From Paratinospora sagittata (taxonomy: Eukaryota > Streptophyta > Magnoliopsida > Ranunculales > Menispermaceae), in contig CM069612.1 in NCBI GenBank assembly GCA_035771175.1, forward strand, positions 24,720,987 to 24,784,986: a DNA stretch of 64,000 bases, given 5' to 3'. Positions 1-13,362 of this stretch are shown one piece after another. The stretch's first letter is position 1; every line of letters starts with the position of its first letter. The notes beneath the pieces were generated by a model. That model was not told the origin of the DNA, did no database searches, and worked only from the letters and a program-made list of their open reading frames with translations. Both the position numbers and the translations under genes were made by a program.

Positions 1-619
1 GTGCCCTTTAGAAGAGCTTTTTATCTCCGTTGCTTACTTGGTTTGAGCATAAATAATGAAAGGAATTAGGAGATTATTTGGAATTTTGACTTAAGGCCAA
101 AAGCAAGGGAAAGTTGGCTTGATTTAAGAGCAATATCTATAACTGAAGCACATTACTTTATGCCATTCCAATATAAAGTTACCGACAGTACTAAATTAAT
201 TCATGTTCAAATTATACGATGTTTAAATTCAAAATTTATTATATAATAGAAACTTATGCACTTCAACTCCGCTACTCATCCAACCTAATTGGATGTCACT
301 CAATAAGCGTTAATATGGTATGGTGGTTCAAAAACACACACACACACGTAAAGCAATACTTCAATCTCCATTTGACCTAATTCAATAATTTTTGTTAAAA
401 CTATAGATTAGCATTTTACATAATGGAATGTAGATTTTCCAAAAATTATGGAGCAAAACCTTGGCATTGTAGTGCTTGTGGGCATGAGCTTGATTTTCAA
501 CTATTTGGAAAGGATGTTCTAAACTTGTAAATGGTTGCAAATATATCTTAATTAAAATAATAATACACTACAACTATGTGAAAAGTTGAAAATCTTATGG
601 GTCGGGTAGAGGGGCGGAA
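1..619. other. Intergenic, no gene seen
   Basis: AT-rich sequence with a short (CA)n run near 340. I see no splice-consistent coding exon and no recognisable element on either strand. Confidence 0.5.
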
Positions 620-2139
620 GATGTTGTCCTAGGCGATGGTCTGAGGTTTAGAGTCCTAGATTGGCGATATTAATTTTTTGATTTATACAGGACTGATGCG
701 TGGTGAGTACGTGTATGTCCCAGTGGACTAGTCTGGCGTAAACAAGGATACCACTACATGAGGGTTTTGGTTCTCATATTTTGGGAATGAATTGGGATTT
801 GATTTCTTAAGTGAGCATTGATGTATTTGTGGCTACCTAGGGCTAGATTGTTTGTTTAATGGTCTAATTGGATTGAGAATGCATGGTATTGATGTGGGTT
901 TGATCATTGAATCTATGTTTGACATTCTCTTGGGTTTCATGTGATCTAATTGAGTGTTTTATGGCTTGAATGAGCTGTAATTGCTGGCACATATAGATGC
1001 AGCCATGTTAGAGTGTTGGCATGTAATTGGGGCTTAAATCATAATTTTTGGCATGTGTATGGACTGTTATTAATGGATGTATGAACCTAAATTGTATGTA
1101 GGGTTTGTGGATGATCAAAATGTCCTAGTTGTGCCAATTGAGGGCTAATTCATAGGTTGGATGCTACTTTTCATTAGAGGATCAATGATGGCATCCTAGT
1201 GCTTTGTTTCGATTCGAATTAGATTGGCTAGTCTGGCCAATCGACTATGAGTGTTTCTTTGCATTTGGTTTCTATATGTGACATTGTAGTATAAGAAATA
1301 TTTTGAATGGATAGTTATGTGTAATGCATGTTTTAATGATTCATGAAATAGATTTGAGCATAAGCACGAATGGGTTAGCAAATAGGTGCATAGGAAATCT
1401 CATATACTAGATTGTGATCCCTAGTTGTGGACCTTGCAGAGTATTTTATAGCTTTTGTAGATAGGATCGCCTAGGCATGAAATGTGTTTTCGGTGGGCTG
1501 ATCCTAGTAGGTACACAACCCCAAAAATCTTAATAGAATGTGAGTATGTGATGTCAGATCGGGAGTTGAATGTTGCGAACTTAGGCCATTGATTACTTCT
1601 TACTCAGAAGGTGGATTAGGATGGCATATTGCATGTTTGAAAATGGAAATGCATTGATAGATTATTTTCATTGATGCATTATATTTCAGCATGTTGTTTG
1701 AACTGTTTTGATGATCTCATGCCTTATTTGTATAAATGTATATATATTGTCATTTGTGAAAAATATTCACTAAGCTTGTTCTAGCTCACACCTCCTCCTT
1801 ATCATTTCAGATTTAAATAGAAAGGAAAATGGGATAGCTTAACAGGGGGCACTTCCAATAGTCTTTTGTGATGTAGGTGTAGTTTTTCATGTAGTTTTGT
1901 ATTTTTGAGACTATGTACGTGATAACACCTAATGTAATTATTTAATACTTAGATGGGTTGTAATTATTTTGGAAGTTTTAAATTTTGATGATGTTTATGA
2001 TATGGATTATGTTGAGTTGAGGATTGGCTATGCTTAGCAAGTTGCTTGTGTTGAGGCTGAACAAGACACCAGGGGTATCAACGGAGGATATATCTGGGGT
2101 TCTGTACTGGTTATGACGTCACAGTTATAGGCCGTGACA
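620..2139 (+). mobile_element. Possible degenerate gypsy-type LTR
   Basis: Gene-free. A stretch near 1767-1810 (a CACTAAGCTT word, then AGCTCACACC and a pyrimidine-rich run ending CATTTCAG) resembles the 3' part of large Ty3/gypsy LTRs, and the block closes with GGCCGTGACA at 2130-2139, an LTR-like CA end. I could not find a convincing TG start, primer-binding site or target duplication, so the left boundary is a guess. Confidence 0.3.
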
Positions 2140-2328
2140 GTATTTATGGTGTAGTTACATTTGTTATTGTAGTTTTGAAGCTAGATTAGCATTTTCTATT
2201 TTAAAAAATAAGACATTTATACCCTTTAATTCTTATTAACAAACATTTATAGTTTTTCTTTACTCAATGTATATTAAAAAAAACATATAGAACATGCATA
2301 AACATAATAATAATAATAATAACAAACA

Positions 2329-2475
2329 ATTGGTAGCTCAATTGGTTGCAAACACTACCATGGCCTCCTAGAGGTTATGGGTTAAGTCTTCCCCGGCATT
2401 GGATGGAGTTGAACGTTGCGTTAGCTCTTCATGGTTCTCTACCGTAGAAGAAATACAAACCATAATAATAAGACT
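2329..2475 (+). mobile_element. tRNA-derived SINE-like element
   Basis: Contains an A-box-like TAGCTCAATTGG at about 2333 and, some 40 bases on, a B-box-like GGTTATGGGTTAAGTC, the spacing expected of an RNA polymerase III tRNA-type promoter. The B box has lost the TTCGA core. The end is A-rich. It sits in an AAT microsatellite, so target duplications cannot be judged. Confidence 0.4.
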
Positions 2476-2724
2476 ACTATGAATAAAATGGTAATCATAA
2501 TAATAATAACCAATGAGGCGTTGCTACTGAAGGCCCCCAATATTAAGGGGCATTGAGCGCGTTAAGAGATTGAGTCGTAGAAGGCAACAGTTTAATAAAC
2601 ACACAGTAGAAGGGCACCTACAAAGGCTAAAGGCTACTTCAATGTGGGTTCGCATCAAACAAAAGTGACAAATTATCAAACTTGACTTGAAAGAGGTTCG
2701 TGGTGTTGGTGAGTCATTGCTATT

Positions 2725-3240
2725 AAGGGTGACAATTCGTGTTGTCGTATCGTAATCGGTCGTGCCGTAATCGTATATAATAAAATATATTGTAAATTCA
2801 AACACGACACGTTTACATAACGTGCTATTATATGTAAACTCAAACTTGACACTTTTAATAAACGGATTAAACAGATTAACCTGTTTATAACTCTTAAAGG
2901 TTAAACAAGTTCATTCTAACATATTTATCATATATAAATTTTAAATTAACATTAAATCAAAAATTTTAAATTATAATTATATAATCATATAATAAATATC
3001 AAATAAAATATTATAAAGTTAGTGTCTCGACATGACATAAAATATTAAAAATTTTCACACATAACATAAATCTCAACACAAAATATAATCAAGTCCTGAA
3101 ATTTAATTATATCTAATTAAATTTAATTTATTTTGATCGTACATACAAAACTTAAATTTAAATTTATTTATTTTATATTAATTTTAAATTATGTTATTAC
3201 ATCGTGACGTATATTATTACCCTAATTATTATTCGACCTA
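2725..3240. other. Intergenic, MITE-like fragment
   Basis: Begins with repeated words of the type CGTGTTGTCGTATCGTAATCG and ACACGACACG near 2733-2810, similar to the ends of plant hAT-type MITEs. No matching inverted right end was found, so at most it is a truncated piece. The remainder to 3240 is AT-rich with no gene seen. Confidence 0.25.
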
Positions 3241-3601
3241 GTTAATGCGGGGAGCAGTGGGTTGAAGAACGGGCTTGGTACCCCACGGGTGGTAGGGGAG
3301 GTTGTATTGGTATCTCCTCAAAATAATAATAATAATAGCCAAATTGTAAAGGATACATGTACCTCTACCACGCGCAACTCGTACACCATCAAAATTCACG
3401 AAAAAAAAAGAGAAAAAGCAGCACGAGCACAATCGCACGTGCGACAGCTACCAGCAAGACTCTAGCTAATCTTCGTTCTCTCTCGCCCTCGTTATTACCC
3501 AGTGTTGTTCAGTTTTTCTTCCCAATGAAAACCGAAGCGACGGAGAGAGACAGAGATCTTCGTATTTCGTCGCCTTTCAATCGTCGGAGAAAGCGAAAGC
3601 A

Positions 3602-5093
3602 ATGGATTTCGATCTCGAAAATCCATTAACAGCCTTCGATGAACACCAATCCGATACCGTTCCGGCACTTTTCGCTTCTGAATCGGATCACATGCCCTGC
3701 GATTACTACCTCAGAAGCTTCAAAACCAGGGATTTCGACGTCTCCATGCGTCGCGGAGCTTCTTCTCTCATTCTCCAGGTAGAAACGAACTGAGTTGATA
3801 GTTGAACAGTTGTTGTTGTTGTTGTTATTGTTATTGTTATTGTTGTTGATGATGATGATGATGGTGATGTGTTTGTGGTTATGATTAAGGTGCAGCTTTC
3901 CTGCAACTTCGATCGGTTCATACCGTATCTCGCTGTAAATTATTTCGATAGGTTCGTCTCCGTACACGGATTGCCGGTAGGAATTAATTAAAGCTTGAAT
4001 CATCATTTGTTTTGAATTTTTTAGATAGTTTTGAGATCTCTTTTTAATCGATAGAGGATTTAATGCGAGTGCTCATGTTGCAGCGAGGAAAGCCGTGGAT
4101 CCTAAGGCTTCTTGCGCTATCTTGCCTGTCTCTAGCGGCGAAGATGAAGCAAACGGAGTTCTCTTTAACTGATTTTCAGGTGACATGTGTAATATTCAAT
4201 GAAGAGAACGAACGATTTGACAATGTGATTGATCTTCTTTATCGTTCAATTCAAATAGTGTTTTAAGATTGTTCTCTGTTTGATTCATGAAAACAGAGGG
4301 AAGGAAGAATCATCTTCGATGTACAGACAATACAGCGAATGGAGCTCCTGATTCTTGGAGTTCTCAAGTGGCGAATGCGTTCCATCACACCTTTCCCTTT
4401 CGTGTATTTCTTTCTTTCTTTATTCAAACTCAAAGATCCTCCATTGATAGAAGAACTTAAAACTAGAGTTACAGAGATCATCTTCAAAGCTCAAAACGGT
4501 AAAAACGCCAGAAATAACAAGCACTATTTTCCTCACGGATGAAGTCTAAAAACTGACTATTGTAATATCCTGATTACAGAAATCACACTGTTTGAGTTCA
4601 AGCCATCGATTATCGCGTCATCGGCGATTCTCTGTGTTTCTCACGAGCTCTTTCCTATGCAACATCCTTGTTTCAGAAAAGCCATTTTCTCTTGTGAATA
4701 TGTTAATAAAGTAAGATTTAAATTACCGAGATCAAATTAACATAGGATTAATCTCTACACGTTCTTCTTTTCAGTTATAATCTTTATACGGTTTATTAAA
4801 TACATATATTTGTAATGCTACAGGAGACGCTGTTGGATTGCTGCACTGTAATGCAGGAGACAGTGATGGATGGCTACGAATCAACATTTGATACTGTATC
4901 GAGTTCAGACACACCAGTTTGTGTTCTTGATCACCGCCATGGCTCGAGCTCAGAAGGCGAAAACACCACGACTACAACCTCCACTAGTCCTGTTGTTAGT
5001 GTTAGATCAGAGCGTGATATCAAACGCCGTAAGATCAGCAATTTCTGCTGCGACGACAAGACTTTCCAGCTTTCTCAGATTCAACACTGTTGA
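3602..5093 (+). CDS. CYCD6;1-like: D-type cyclin, CYCD6;1-like
   Basis: Six coding exons with GT-AG introns and consistent phase: 3602-3778, 3890-3976, 4084-4179, 4297-4498, 4580-4710, 4824-5093, giving 320 aa. Residues about 50-160 form the cyclin box: YLAVNYFDRF, KPWILRLLALSCLSLAAKMK, then a WRMRSITPF turn into the C-terminal cyclin fold, with FEFKPSIIASSAIL in the second repeat. The N-terminus (MDFDLENPL) and the absence of the Rb-binding LxCxE motif point to the CYCD6/CYCD5 branch rather than CYCD1-3. In Arabidopsis CYCD6;1 is induced by SHORTROOT/SCARECROW and partners a CDK for formative divisions of cortex-endodermis initials; that role is inferred here. The exon 2 start at 3890 was chosen over a possible AG six bases downstream because VQLSCNFD fits the family better. 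Basic KRRK near the C-terminus may be a nuclear signal. Confidence 0.93.
3806..3864 (+). repeat. (GTT)n/(GAT)n microsatellite in cyclin intron 1
   Basis: An imperfect trinucleotide run, GTT/ATT followed by GAT repeats, occupies about half of the 111-base first intron and ends some 25 bases before the acceptor. Confidence 0.8.
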
Positions 5094-5251
5094 TGATAGT
5101 CTCCGATCGGTCGAGAACGACATTATCATGAAATCGCACCAGCTCAGAACGAAAAGGAAAGAAAGAGTGGTATTGAAATGAGAGGCGGAGAAAGTGAAGA
5201 AATCGAGATTTCAGAAACCAAATCGCTGCTGCTCGATCTCGTACGATCTCT

Positions 5252-5281
5252 TTTGCTCTCTCTCTCTCTCTCTCTCTCTCT
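5252..5281 (+). repeat. (CT)n microsatellite downstream of the cyclin
   Basis: A pure CT run about 160 bases after the cyclin stop codon, probably in the 3' UTR, followed by A-rich tracts. Confidence 0.8.
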
Positions 5282-5587
5282 AGTCTCAAGCTCTCACGTA
5301 TTTAAAAAAAAAATGAAAAAAAAAGAAGGAAATTTCCTAAAGAAAAAGGACAAAACAGAACTTTGAATTTGCAACTTTGGTCGATGAGTTTGGTTGGATG
5401 GATATCTTTGTTGGCAGCAGCAGTGTAATTGAGAGCGAAATTTATCAAATAATAATAATATTTTAATTATTAATACTTATTTTAATTTAATATTCCTTGC
5501 TAGTCAGCCTCGTCGACTAATTACTGTTGCTTATGCGTTTGTCATTTGGAATACTGCCAGCCAGTTCCTTTAAAGGTGCTTTTTGTG

Positions 5588-5606
5588 GCACGTGCAACTG
5601 CACGTG
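5588..5606. promoter_or_regulatory. Paired G-box-like inverted repeat
   Basis: Two CACGTG cores read GCACGTGCAACTGCACGTG, an almost perfect 19-base palindrome. Each core is a textbook bHLH/bZIP G-box. It lies about 500 bases past the cyclin stop, far from any start codon, so a regulatory role is speculative. Confidence 0.3.
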
Positions 5607-6946
5607 ATTTATAGTAGCTTTATGATTTCGTGGAGTGGAGAGTGCGAGTAGGAGATGTGCCTTCTAGTTCCTACTGTTGTTATTGAATAAAAGGCGCAAT
5701 TAATCTTCCACTATGCACATTTGTTTTTTATAAAAATATTCAAAAATTGTGTTAAGAATCGAACTGCAACCGTCATGTTCGCTTGTCAAATGTGCTTAAC
5801 CTTGTGTTTTTTTTTATTTTGTGCTACAACGGGGTAGAAGGGATATTGTGCCTCTAAACACAGAGCCAATGGGTAAAATTACAGTTTTACAAGTTTTACA
5901 ATAAACTATAGAAGAGTGCATTATATAAAATTTCATTCGCTTCATAATACGTGAAAGAGTGTCACACATCTTTTCTAAACAATTCAATACTTGTTGGTGT
6001 TGCTTCTAATACAATTGGATCTAGGACTATCAAGGGGATTCAGGTGCAGGCGTATATTTACTGAGTTTATTACGTGAGTCCATATTCATAATTTTCTGGG
6101 TATAACTTTGGAACGTCCATCTAAAATGATGGTAATTATTTCTTTGAGGAAATGTCTGAACTTAAATTAAGGAGCAGCATTAATTATTTTGATTTTAGCA
6201 AAAGATAAAGTGGGTTACACAAGTCAAGTTCTGATAGGTTAAGAAGAAGATAGGAGAAGAGAAAGGAACTTAGCGTTCTTATTATTAAAAAAAGATGGAG
6301 AAATCTTAATGAAAAGGGTTGTTCCATTAATACTAATAACCACACCTTTCGAAATGGTCTTATATTATCATTTATATACCTTCCAAACGAAACTCACTGT
6401 TACGAAACTAATTTCAAAGCCGAAACAGATGTGAAAGCGACTACTGCTTGGTCAATATATATATATTTAAAGGTGTAAAGGGTTGAGGTGGTCCAAAAAT
6501 CCTGTTCTTAGAACTTCCATTCGAGGGATCATAATTAGATGGTCCCCTGCGTAGCAGATTGTTGCTATTGAAAGATTTTGGTCCCGAAATCTGTTTGTAG
6601 GACAGGTGATGATAGTTACTGTACCTCATCAACAAACTGACTTCTTGAGGTGGGTTTTGTATTTTGTCTGGTTTCTATGAAAGCCCAATAATGTTTTCAT
6701 TTATTATTTCATGATGGTTAAGTGTTCTTTTTTTCTTTTTCTTTTTTTTTTATTTTTTTCCTTTCGTCTTCCTCTCTTTTATATATATATATATATAAGG
6801 AATATTAATTTAATTATAATTTTTGTAATTATATTTATTAAATATTAATATTTTACACGTTAAAGTATATAATAAATAATTTAATAAGTATATATATATA
6901 TATATAGTTACACGTACAATTATAATATTTTATAATTAAATTAATA

Positions 6947-6998
<52 letters not shown>

Positions 6999-8654
6999 GG
7001 GTAAATATTGACTTAGGGTCCCATGCTATATATTGAGGTTGTATGGTTGATGATATAAACTAATATGATTTATAGTGTTCAAAAAAAAAAAAAAGAATAC
7101 TAAATGTTGAAAATTATGCCCGACTTGGCCCAAATTTAAATACGAGTTCAAGATGTGACGTGTTGTTTTTTAAAAAACAAAATAGACAAATATCATGTTT
7201 TAGTACCTAGACAATATTTAAAATATACAGAGGTTTTGGAAAATTAAAAAAATATATTAAGATTAGCATATAGTCAAATCCTATTTCAACCTTTATTGAA
7301 TTATGTTGTCAAGTCCAAGATTAAATATTAAAATTATTCTTCTATTACAACTCAAGTTTTTTGAGATGGAATAACTGTTGCAAAAATATTGGGATTAAGC
7401 AGTTGGTAATTGGTATATTCAATATGTTTTAGTTCTCTATGTTACTATAGGATATACACTAAAATTTTGTTGACCAAATTAAATAAAAAATAAAAAAATC
7501 AAAGACTGTTTGAGAAATATTACAAACATGTTGAGATAAAGGTGCTTGTAAAATTAACATATCGACCTAATTATTTTTGTAAAAAAAAAAAAATAATCTT
7601 CAAAAAAGCTTAAGGGATTGCACTCCCTGTCGCTTGGATCAAAACATAGTCACATGTGGTGAACAATAAAGTGGTTGCAAATTACTTTGGACAAAAAGTA
7701 ATTTTTAAATTATTTGGACTAAACTGTGGTAAAAAAAAAGTAAAATTTATGTATTTTGCGAACGGAAATATTAATTTAACTGTAAAAAATTACAAATATT
7801 TGTATAACTATACATGTATATCTATTAAATTATTTATTACATATCTTAAAATATATAAAATATTAATATTTAATGGATATAAAACAGAAAAATATCAATA
7901 TTCTTAAAATGTGTTTTATGTATTTCTAAAAATACTTTTTCAAAAACTGTACCAAAACATCGCCTTTATACCAAGAACACAAGTGCGTGCCTTCTTCTCA
8001 GTACGCACCCATGTCCCTAGGGCACTGTCTTATTTTCTTTTACTTTCTAGAGTGGACCTCTGGACATTGGAAGGAGAGGATTTTGATGGTCCAAAAATAC
8101 ATGCAAATGGAAAAAATATAAATAATTGAAGATGCAGCAGCGTTGGTTCTACTATAAATACACCAATCCTATGGTTAGGAAATATATATATTTCTGATCA
8201 GAATATTGGTTGTAGACGAATGTCCCTTAGGTGGGTAATTGTTGGTTGGGTGGTCCAAACTCCATTTACTCCATATGGTACGCCAATATTAATAAAAGCT
8301 ACACCGCTATTCAATTCAATTTGCCGTTGCAGTTATTTGCTATTCGAGTTTCTTTTAGATAAATGGCTATTGAAGGCTTACCCTACTTAGTATATACACA
8401 ACATTAATGAAGTAACAGTACCATATGTCAATTGAATGCTAAGTCTAAGTTCTTCGTTTTACAATATGAAGAAATGTCAATAAAAAAGAGTCATGATAAT
8501 GACAAATATTCTCAACAAAACCAACTACAGTAATGCTACATTAATGAGGGTAAAAACTGTAATAAAAATTGTATCACCTTATTACTTTATTTTTATTGAA
8601 TTATTGTTGATTAAATACAATTCAAAGATGATGAAATTCTCTTTATTTGAGAAA

Positions 8655-8709
8655 GTTTTTTTAAAAGTGTTTAGTCAAAAAATATTTCTAAAAACACTTT
8701 TAAAAAAAG
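8655..8709. repeat. Small A/T-rich hairpin
   Basis: Arms of 17 matching bases (TTTTTTTAAAAGTGTTT against AAACACTTTTAAAAAAA) flank a loop of about 20 bases. It looks like a tiny foldback or MITE remnant. No target duplication was found. Confidence 0.5.
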
Positions 8710-11700
8710 TTGGTCACTTCTAATTTCTTCTAAGAACAGAAAACTTTTTTTTTTACCCCAGTTTAACTTAAAGTACGTATTACTAAACAACTCCAATATT
8801 ATTTTTACTCTAAAAATATTTAAAAAAAAAATTAATGGGCCAATAAAAGAGAGAGAGACAGAGATTTATTTAAATATCTATATACGAATTACACAGTAAT
8901 CCAAATCCTTGAAATGGGGACAAGGATCCAACCCATTTTGTCTCCACATGTTTGTCCAATTTACAATATTAACTGCCGTTACTTGCACCCTAGTTATAAT
9001 TCAACTGTGTGGCTATCTAGCTAAGTGACAATTTTTATTGAGTAAAGATGTGGCCACAATCCCATACATTAATTAAGATAATTTCTTCTGCATGGTATTG
9101 TATAAACGAATTCAATAAAGTATTTATTGCTCAATACCCTTTTTAAATTGTTATGTAATCAACCATTTACATACAAAGAATAGCAGTTCAAGTGTTCGTA
9201 AATTTAAAACTCAACCCAATCTAATTTATCTTCTAATCTAACCAATTCAAACAATTCGGGTTCGGTTTAGGTTAAATCAATTTGATCGGGTTAAACTTAA
9301 GTCTCATATTTTACATATAATTTATTGATATAAGAACTTTAATTATTTATTTATCGTTTAAATTTGTTAATATTTTTTTTCATTATTATTTTGCAATGAA
9401 TAATTTATTAATATTGCATATTAGTAGACTAGATAGTAATAATAATTTATAAAATAATAGCACATAAATTGAGATTGTATATATTAATAGTATAATAATC
9501 CTGTGATATGTAAATAAATATATATATATATATATATATTATGATATAAACTAAATTAGATAGTATTAGATAAAAATTATAAGATACATATAAATATTAA
9601 AAAAAATAATGCCTAAGACGATATTTTAGGATTTCAACACTTATTTCGGTTAAGATCGGTTTAATCAAATTTTTAAGAGCTTAATTCGTGATCCAATCTA
9701 AATTGATCAGGTTGCTTATTTTAAAATTTAACTCAACTCAAATAACCTATTAAACCTAATACAAACTAACTCAAAAAATTGATTGGGTTAATAAACACTC
9801 TTACTTTCAAGTTTGAATTATTTTAAAGCTGTCTGTCTCGTCCACGCGTGGCTCTGATACCATCCAAAGGACTCTAGAGCGAGAGTGCGCCAATTAAATT
9901 TCTCACCCGAGTCTTTTTATCATTTTCAAAAAAATAATAGAATTTTTTTTTATTATTATTTTATTTTTTTTATTGTTTTATCTGGGAGATGCTTGGTTTC
10001 AAGGGTATATTAATGAGTAACTCCGAAGCGTCACCATCGGGGCAAGGCTGCCTCCTTCGTCCTTAGGGCTGGATTTAATTGAAGAGAGAAGAGAGAAGAG
10101 AGAAGAATTAAGAATTTAGAGGGAGGAGACACCAACTACCATAACATTCTTTTGCTCTTAGTTACCGGCAATTTTACCGCCTAAAACTTTTGTCCTCTCA
10201 GTCACACTCGCCTCTTCCTCTGCAACACTGACGTACTCACCAAAACAAACCATACATGCGCACACGTGACACACACACGTACATTTATGAGTTTATTGGT
10301 TTTATTTATTTTGCTATTTTCACAAAACTCTTTTTTTTCCTTTTCTTTTTTTCACTATTTTTTTTTTTTGGGTTCGGATTGACATCCAACATTGTTTTCC
10401 CTACCCAAACCAAAACAAAACACATTTAATGAAACCCATTTGTTTTTGGCATACAGCATCATGAACATTTGTTGTTTTTTTGCAGACCCAACAATTGAAG
10501 ACCATTAAAAGCACATAATATATACTTAAAAATATGTATATCCCTAAAGTTCCCACCATTCCATTGTAAGGTTTGGAGAAGATGCTTTTGAATTCGAACT
10601 CATAACTTGTATAAAAAACCACCCTTTAATGCCGTAAAAAGATTATTTTTGCAACATAATTTGAAATTATTGAATGGGTGTTCTACATGCTTTTACTTTA
10701 AAATATATATATATATATATATATAAAGAAAAAATACCATAGTTAAGAATGTAAAGGTATGTATGCAACAAATATTTCATTGATACAAGGAAATGTTTTA
10801 CTTAATCCATGGAAAACATGAGTTGGTGTCTAATGATCCCCACGATAATGATATAATCTTGTATTTGAACCAGTGGCTCACTAACTAGCCCTGAGTAGAA
10901 AGGCAAATAATAGTCATATAACCATTCATTATCTCCAACATTTATATAAAAGATATAAAAAATAGCATACTCTGATTGGTAGGGTATAATATTGTTAGTT
11001 CTGTCAAAAACCAGCAGCATTTCTAAATTGATATATATATATATATATATCAACTACTTGTAGTGGTGGGAGAAGCTCAAGGCAGAGCAGAGAAGAGAAC
11101 AGAAGACGCAATTGAATTAAGAGTAAGTGAAAGAAAAGAAAGGAAGTCACGTGCAATCCGAGAGAGAGAGAGAGTAAGGATAAGTCCTGATGATATGTAG
11201 TAATTGATGAGTGTGGAGTGGGGTCCTTATTCTTTAACAATTTCGGTCAGTCTTCGTACATTGGTCGAGCTGTTGAACAGTGTTTGATCTTTAGCTCACC
11301 CCAACACAGCAGGGAACACTCTGATTACTCGCATTAATAGCTTTTGGGAGCATATATTACTACTCTGACCAATTGAGACTTGAGAGCGCTCCCACCTTTG
11401 CTGCTTATCTCTCGTACCCACTTAGTTCCATAATTTCATGATTTCTTGTCCCTCTGCTAAAATCACAACAAAATCATGGACTATTTTTCTTTTTTCTTTT
11501 TCTTTTTTTTTTTTATGGCTCATAAATTTCACCAAGACTAAAGGCTCTTCTACACTCTACAGGGCGCATGTCTCCCCTGCACTAGCTGAACTGGTGCATC
11601 AGTAGGGTTGATTTTTGTTAGGAAACCATTTATGACAGAAATCAATGCGTAGCTGATGATACCTTAGACCCTTTGTGACATGCACATTTGCAAGTAAGGT

Positions 11701-12570
11701 TGTAGTCTAAAAGTCATGCCCTAAACAATCTTTTGAGATGAATTACATTTTCCTATCCTAAATTATTTGATGAGTATTTCCCAAAAAAATATACTCAACT
11801 CAATTAATTTTTTCCCAATTACATGAAGTCAGTTACATGAATCTACGTCTTCTACTCTGGTATAAACTCTGGTATAATGAGGGCTGAGACAACATTTAAA
11901 TCCGCTCTATCCGGGACTAAATTGACATTTAAAATTACAAATAGTTCCCAGAGGAAATATTTCCAAACAAAATTCATATAATTCTGAGTCTTTTCAGTGC
12001 TTAAAACCAACATATTTAAGTAATTTGCTTTTACTTAGTACTCTAGAAAGTGTTTGCACCTTTGCAAAGAAATAAAGGTAGTGGAAACAGAAGATGAGAT
12101 AAAGACCACGAAGAAATATTCTAAAAGAGAGGCTGTGTTCTGTACATAAAATTCAGAAACTAAGAGCTATATGGGGCAAGTCACTTTAAATACTGGGTAA
12201 GGTCTGGGTTTGGCAGAGTGAATAGGCCAAGCGCAATAATTAACAATTGGCTGGTCTTAGCATTCAGGAGTGCTTTTCCTAGTTAAACTAGTAATTAATT
12301 TATTAAATCACATATCCTTCAAATATTTATCAATAATTTTCCTAAACTAACCATGCTAGAAATTGGGCAAACACTGACATTAGAGACATGGAAATGGCAT
12401 AATATGAGATATAGTACAAGAACAAATATCCTGAAGATGATTACTCTAAAGTAAGCAAAATTCTGATTTCAGAAGAAAGTGAAAGAAACTAGTTTGCTTA
12501 GTTTGTGACAAAATCACTTACATAATGAGAGACATTTCAAGCATATTTCTGTAGTAGAAAGAATGTTGAT

Positions 12571-12576
12571 TTTATT
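12571..12576 (-). terminator. Probable UBP14 poly(A) signal
   Basis: AATAAA on the minus strand about 155 bases beyond the UBP14 stop codon, in a plausible position for the near-upstream polyadenylation element. Confidence 0.5.
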
Positions 12577-12728
12577 CCGATGGCATACGCTGCATGAGAA
12601 AAACCAACTCTGATGTGAACACTATGCCGCTCAAGGTGGCATGAAAAACTTCAGCATCAACCACAAAGCCAATCATATAAGTGGCAAACTACATGCTGTT
12701 TGTGCAGTGCTAATGATTTTCGCACCAT

Positions 12729-13304
12729 TTAACTGGCGAGCCTCTCAAAGAAATATAAGTAGCCCATGTCCTTGGGAGGATTAATCGATGCCCCGACCTT
12801 ATCATCATTAAATATCACCCATCTCCCATCTTTGTACACATGAGCCACATAGTGTCCGCATTGTGTGGAGGTACCAATATGGCTCACCAGTCCAATAAGC
12901 TTGTACCCTGCACAACCATGACAATGAAAAATTATTGGGTAAAACAGCAGAGAGAAAACAAAATAGACTTGAATAACACAAAACTGTAAAAGAGCCTAGC
13001 TTTTGATAAATTGACATAGTACATTATATGGTAAAACAAGCCATGCTCTATGTTGATGATAAATAGTAGGAAAACAAAGGCCAGTTAAATAAGTAACTGA
13101 CTAGAAACTTCATTTTTCTGTTTCTTTTTATCTTCATCCTTTTTTACTTTCTTTTTATTGTGTACATTATTATTGACTAGTTCATTCCAAAGCAGAGAAA
13201 CACTACAACCAAGTTGGACAAGAATAACTACAGGAATACACAAAAACACCAAAATGGGTATTCCATATTTTATATGCTAGTTGAATGGGATGAAGCAAAA
13301 ATTG

Positions 13305-13362
<58 letters not shown>

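Larger units (their letters stand above)
5300..12540. other. Gene-free AT-rich interval
   Basis: About 7.2 kb between the 3' ends of the convergent cyclin and UBP14 genes. It holds TA/TG microsatellites (6781-6798, 6952-6998, 9519-9538, 10703-10724, 11032-11050), poly-T runs, a (GA)n run at 11160-11175 and repeated A/T-rich words such as GGGTTAA/TTAACCC near 9250 and 9750. No open frame looks like a protein and I recognised no tRNA, rRNA or miRNA precursor. Confidence 0.6.

Noticed and set aside
3626..4006. 126-codon minus ORF over the cyclin gene
   Set aside because: Antisense shadow of exon 1 and 2; its Asn and Ile runs come from the trinucleotide repeat in the intron.
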